Origin: Chitinispirillales bacterium
Lineage (GTDB): Bacteria > Fibrobacterota > Chitinivibrionia > Chitinivibrionales > Chitinispirillaceae
Length of the DNA: 8,032 nucleotides
NCBI GenBank assembly: GCA_031254445.1
Contig: JAIRUL010000107.1
Location: 1-8,032, forward strand
Reading direction: 5' to 3'
Below the pieces are notes generated by a model. That model was not told where the DNA came from, did no database searches, and worked only from the letters and a program-made list of their open reading frames with translations. The position numbers were made by a program, and so were the translations under genes. This document shows positions 5,522-8,032 of this stretch, piece by piece (the stretch's first letter is position 1; every line of letters begins with the position of its first letter).

Positions 5522-5910
5522 AACGTCTCCGGCTTTTGTTCTAAAAGCCACTCTACCGCTCCCTCCAGAGTTGGGAAAGGCGGCGCTAGCCCCCTCTCCG
5601 CCTGTTTGTAGATGCTTTTCGCCACCATCCGCGTTAGCCCGTTTATGTCGACGAGCGCCGAGGCTATCACGTAGGGCTTGTTGAAAACGATCCACTTCGA
5701 GCATATCTCTTTCGTGCGCGTGTCGAAGAAGGTCATGTGGCTCGTTATCACGTAGACCGACTTGGGCGGGTACTTCGTGATGAACTCCATAGAGGCGTTA
5801 GCGAATTTCTCAAATTGGTCATTGTCGGTAAGCCCGGCAATGTTGAAAAACACAAATGGTTTCCCATCGCGCTCAAATTCCTCGATGTTGTTCTTGATGA
5901 AGTCTTCCAT
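5515..5910 (-). CDS. Small cytosolic protein, probable STAS/SpoIIAA-like fold
   Basis: The 131-residue product has no signal peptide or membrane segment. It reads as alternating strands and helices: a strand at 18-27 (PFVFFNIAGL), a helix at about 30-46, a strand at 51-57 (SVYVITS), a helix at about 64-75, NKPYVIASALVDINGL at 77-92, a helix at about 93-104, and a final helix with the pattern F-T-x-E-x-A-x-x-WL near 112-123. The pattern 'NkPyv..sAvv.i.Gl' followed by 'F.t.eeA.eWL' resembles small proteins annotated as STAS/SEC14 or SpoIIAA-like in many bacteria; this is from memory, so the family is tentative. The start is supported by AAAGGA 6 nt upstream. It follows the hybrid kinase on the same strand after 56 nt, suggesting cotranscription and a regulatory partnership, which is inference. 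It lacks an obvious phosphorylatable serine motif of the SpoIIAA type. Confidence 0.75.
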   Translation of the reverse strand: MEDFIKNNIEEFERDGKPFVFFNIAGLTDNDQFEKFANASMEFITKYPPKSVYVITSHMTFFDTRTKEICSKWIVFNKPYVIASALVDINGLTRMVAKSIYKQAERGLAPPFPTLEGAVEWLLEQKPETLA

Positions 5911-5936
5911 GAGTGATCCTTTCTAGTGAAGCCATT

Positions 5937-5966
5937 AAAGTCAAAATGAAAATCAAAATGAAAATC
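5937..5966. repeat. Hexanucleotide tandem array of AAAATC/AAAATG units between kinase and STAS-like genes
   Basis: Five 6-bp units run AAAGTC, AAAATG, AAAATC, AAAATG, AAAATC, so the last four form a perfect 12-bp duplication. The array ends exactly at the kinase stop codon (5967-5969, TAA on the minus strand), and fills 30 of the 56 nt between the two genes. Its units match the reverse complement of the 5395-5418 array. Confidence 0.9.
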
Positions 5967-8032
5967 TTAAAAATCTTTCGGCATCCCCTCCACAATCTCC
6001 AGCGCCTGGTCGTATTCGCAGATCAAGACCTTGTTCGCCGCCCGCTCGAGCGCTTCGCCGGTTGCGGCGTCTAACTCCTCGCTTAGGAGGGTGGTCAGCG
6101 TTATGTCGGCGGTCTCTATGTCGAAGTCTACTAGGGCGTTTCTAAGTTTGGCGATGAGCGCCTTTACCAGTTCCTTGTCCGCGGCGGGGCCGCCGGCGCT
6201 CTTGCCGGTGGAGGTTATCACGTAGCTGATGTTGTCTAAGAGCGTCTTTAGCTCGTCTAAGAAGAGGGCGTTGTTGCGCTTGACGTAATCTACGTTCTCG
6301 TTTTTGGCCGCGAGCTCCAGCGCCTTGGCGAAGCTCGACAGCTTTGTCGCGCCGATGCTGGCGGATGCGCCCTTGACGGCGTGCGCGCAGGCGGCGTAGG
6401 ATTTCGTGTCGCCTTTCTGGAAACACTCGGCTATCTGCGCCAGTTTCTCCGTGCCGTCCCGGTAGAAAGCGGAGAGCGCCCGCATGTAGTTTTGCTCGCT
6501 GCCGCCGGTCATGTAGACGCCGGTACGCACGTCTATCCCGCCTATCTCGAACGCCGGCGCGTAGGCGTCCTTCTCGGGGGCCACGTAGGGCTCCAGCTTG
6601 CCCTTCGGGAGCCACGCTTCTAATACCGCGTTCAGTTTCACCATCTCTATCGGCTTCGCCAAAAAGTCGGAGAAGCCGTTTTGCAAAAACATCTCTTTCA
6701 CGCCGGCTATCGCGTTCGCCGTCAGCGCCACGATGGGCAGGTTCTTGTAGTAGTCGCCCTCCGCCTCCCGAATTTTCAGCGTCGCCTCCATGCCGTCCAT
6801 CTCCGGCATCATGTGATCCATGAAGACCGCGTCGTAGACGTTGCTCTTCACGAGCTCTATCGCCTCCGCCCCGCTCTGGCAGACGTCTATGCGCATCCGG
6901 TAGGGCAGCATAAGCCCCTCCGCCACGCGAAGGTTCGTTATCAGGTCGTCTACAATAAGGATGTGCGCCGACGGCGCGATGAAGCGCACGCCGCCTAATG
7001 GGCTCTCGGCGTAGGAGGACTCCTGCGTGCCGTTTAAAAGGTTCGCTATGGAGATAGAGTGCACCGGCATCTCAAGCGTCTTCACGGTGCCCGTATTCAC
7101 CACCATCTCCCCGTACTCCGCCAAAAGCACCAGGATAATGTCTACCTTGAGATTCTTGACTATCTTCTCCGTGCTCTCGAAGAGGAACGAGGCCACGAAT
7201 ATGTGCGAGTACTTCTTTTTGTTCAGCTCCTCCAAAAACTTCGACTGGTTGGAGACAAGCGTGCAGTCTATGCCCAAATTGTCTATCGAACATATTATAG
7301 AGCTTGAGTAGGCAAGCCGCGTCTCGTAGATGAGGACATTTTTGCCGACGGGTTCGTTGACCCGCGCGAACTTCTCGTAGGAGCGGAATTTTTGCGGGAT
7401 GCTCGCCGTAAACGTGCTCCCCTTGCCGTAGGAGCTGTAGACGCTTATTTTTCCGCCCATCGCCTCGCAGAGGCTCTTCGTGATGACAAGCCCTAGCCCC
7501 GTCCCCTCCACGTCCTTGTGCGCCGCCTTGTCTATCTGCACGAAGTCGCTGAAGAGCTTTCCGTGATCCTCCGGCTTTATCCCGGCGCCGCTGTCGGATA
7601 TGTCGAAGACCATCACCGCCCCGCTCTCCGTGACGTTCTCGCAGCTCACGTGTATGGCGATGAACCCCCGCTCGCAGTACTTGAACGCGTTGCTTAAAAG
7701 GTTGAGCAGTATCTGCCGGATGCGTATCTCGTCTCCGATTAGCCGCCCCGGAATGTCGCTGTCGATGTTCGTGATGAAGAAGATCTGCTTGTCTATCACG
7801 CGCGTGCGGATTATGCTTATCACGTCGTTTATGAGCGAGGCGAACTGGTAATCCGACTCCACGACTTCCAGCTTGCCCGACTCTATCTTCGAGAAGTCTA
7901 ATATGTCGTTGATGATGGCCATCAGATTCCCGCTCGCCTGCCTGATGCTTAGCGCGTGTTCGCGGACGAGCCCCGTAGGGTGCTCGCGCAGTATCAGCTC
8001 CGCCATCCCCGCGATGGCGTTCATCGGCGTGC
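5967..8032 (-). CDS. Hybrid sensor histidine kinase with receiver and HPt domains, N-terminus cut by window edge
   Basis: The reading frame continues through the right edge. The codons before MNAIAGMAEL encode Thr-Pro, i.e. the end of the H-box (HEIRTPMN), so the phospho-accepting His lies just outside and the first visible Met (8022-8024) is not the start. Counting from that Met: the rest of HisKA to about 55; HATPase_c about 95-212 with N-box N112, G1 DISDSGAGI (141-149) and G2 EGTGLGL (173-179); a degenerate receiver about 226-330 with YSHIFVA where the phospho-Asp strand should be; a true receiver about 353-472 with D359/D360, phospho-acceptor D403 (FMDHMMPEMDG), T435 and K457; an HPt domain about 495-600 with H548 in HAVKGASA; then a helical C-terminal segment about 615-685. 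A His-Asp-His relay within one chain would pass phosphate to a separate regulator outside the window. The sensor part is not visible. The STAS-like gene follows downstream. Confidence 0.95.
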   Translation of the reverse strand, partial: TPMNAIAGMAELILREHPTGLVREHALSIRQASGNLMAIINDILDFSKIESGKLEVVESDYQFASLINDVISIIRTRVIDKQIFFITNIDSDIPGRLIGDEIRIRQILLNLLSNAFKYCERGFIAIHVSCENVTESGAVMVFDISDSGAGIKPEDHGKLFSDFVQIDKAAHKDVEGTGLGLVITKSLCEAMGGKISVYSSYGKGSTFTASIPQKFRSYEKFARVNEPVGKNVLIYETRLAYSSSIICSIDNLGIDCTLVSNQSKFLEELNKKKYSHIFVASFLFESTEKIVKNLKVDIILVLLAEYGEMVVNTGTVKTLEMPVHSISIANLLNGTQESSYAESPLGGVRFIAPSAHILIVDDLITNLRVAEGLMLPYRMRIDVCQSGAEAIELVKSNVYDAVFMDHMMPEMDGMEATLKIREAEGDYYKNLPIVALTANAIAGVKEMFLQNGFSDFLAKPIEMVKLNAVLEAWLPKGKLEPYVAPEKDAYAPAFEIGGIDVRTGVYMTGGSEQNYMRALSAFYRDGTEKLAQIAECFQKGDTKSYAACAHAVKGASASIGATKLSSFAKALELAAKNENVDYVKRNNALFLDELKTLLDNISYVITSTGKSAGGPAADKELVKALIAKLRNALVDFDIETADITLTTLLSEELDAATGEALERAANKVLICEYDQALEIVEGMPKDF

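Noticed and set aside
6381..7311. Several plus-strand frames of 80-105 residues opposite the kinase
   Set aside because: They are antisense to conserved receiver, HPt and degenerate-receiver domains and contain no protein motifs.
8022..8024. ATG as the start of the histidine kinase
   Set aside because: It is inside the H-box: preceding codons give Thr-Pro, and the catalytic His lies past the window edge, so the gene is truncated by the window.

Overview
The window looks like ordinary chromosome from a diderm (Gram-negative-type) bacterium. The evidence is an RND inner-membrane efflux pump preceded by what looks like the tail of its periplasmic adaptor. The tRNA gene does not encode its CCA end, coding DNA is G+C-rich, Shine-Dalgarno sites are clear (GGAG, AAAGGAG, AAAGGA), and spacers are A+T-rich or filled with repeats. 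I cannot place it to a phylum. The Rrf2 regulator and hybrid kinase are of types seen in many anaerobes, but that is only an impression.

Layout, left to right. 1-3283 (+): last codons of a probable membrane-fusion protein, then a full-length HAE1-type RND transporter. 3292-3441 (+): an 11-bp perfect inverted repeat whose right arm overlaps the -35 box of a strong sigma-70-type promoter, followed by a tRNA with anticodon CAT, best read as elongator tRNA-Met. 3458-4432 (+): tilS, encoding tRNA-Ile2 lysidine synthetase, which starts 16 nt after the tRNA and has no visible Shine-Dalgarno site. 4464-4522: an intrinsic terminator for the gene on the other strand. 4546-4974 (-): an Rrf2-family regulator with a three-cysteine cluster. 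4975-5514: a 540-bp gene-free spacer with A+T-rich DNA, hexanucleotide tandem repeats and a run of six short palindromes. 5515-5910 (-): a small alpha/beta protein resembling STAS/SpoIIAA-like proteins. 5967-8032 (-): the C-terminal 687 or so residues of a hybrid histidine kinase (HisKA, HATPase_c, degenerate receiver, true receiver, HPt, C-terminal helical segment) that runs off the right edge.

How the genes work together. The adaptor and RND pump form an export operon. The tRNA and tilS probably share one transcript, so tRNA 3' processing would generate the tilS mRNA 5' end. The kinase and STAS-like gene are probably one leftward signalling operon, with the small protein as a candidate partner. 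The Rrf2 regulator stands alone between converging tilS and the repeat spacer, with no Fe-S assembly genes in view.

I see no clear undescribed multi-gene system. The least-explained material is the repeat and palindrome spacer, with a related hexamer array reappearing directly after the kinase stop codon, and the tRNA(CAT)-tilS arrangement.
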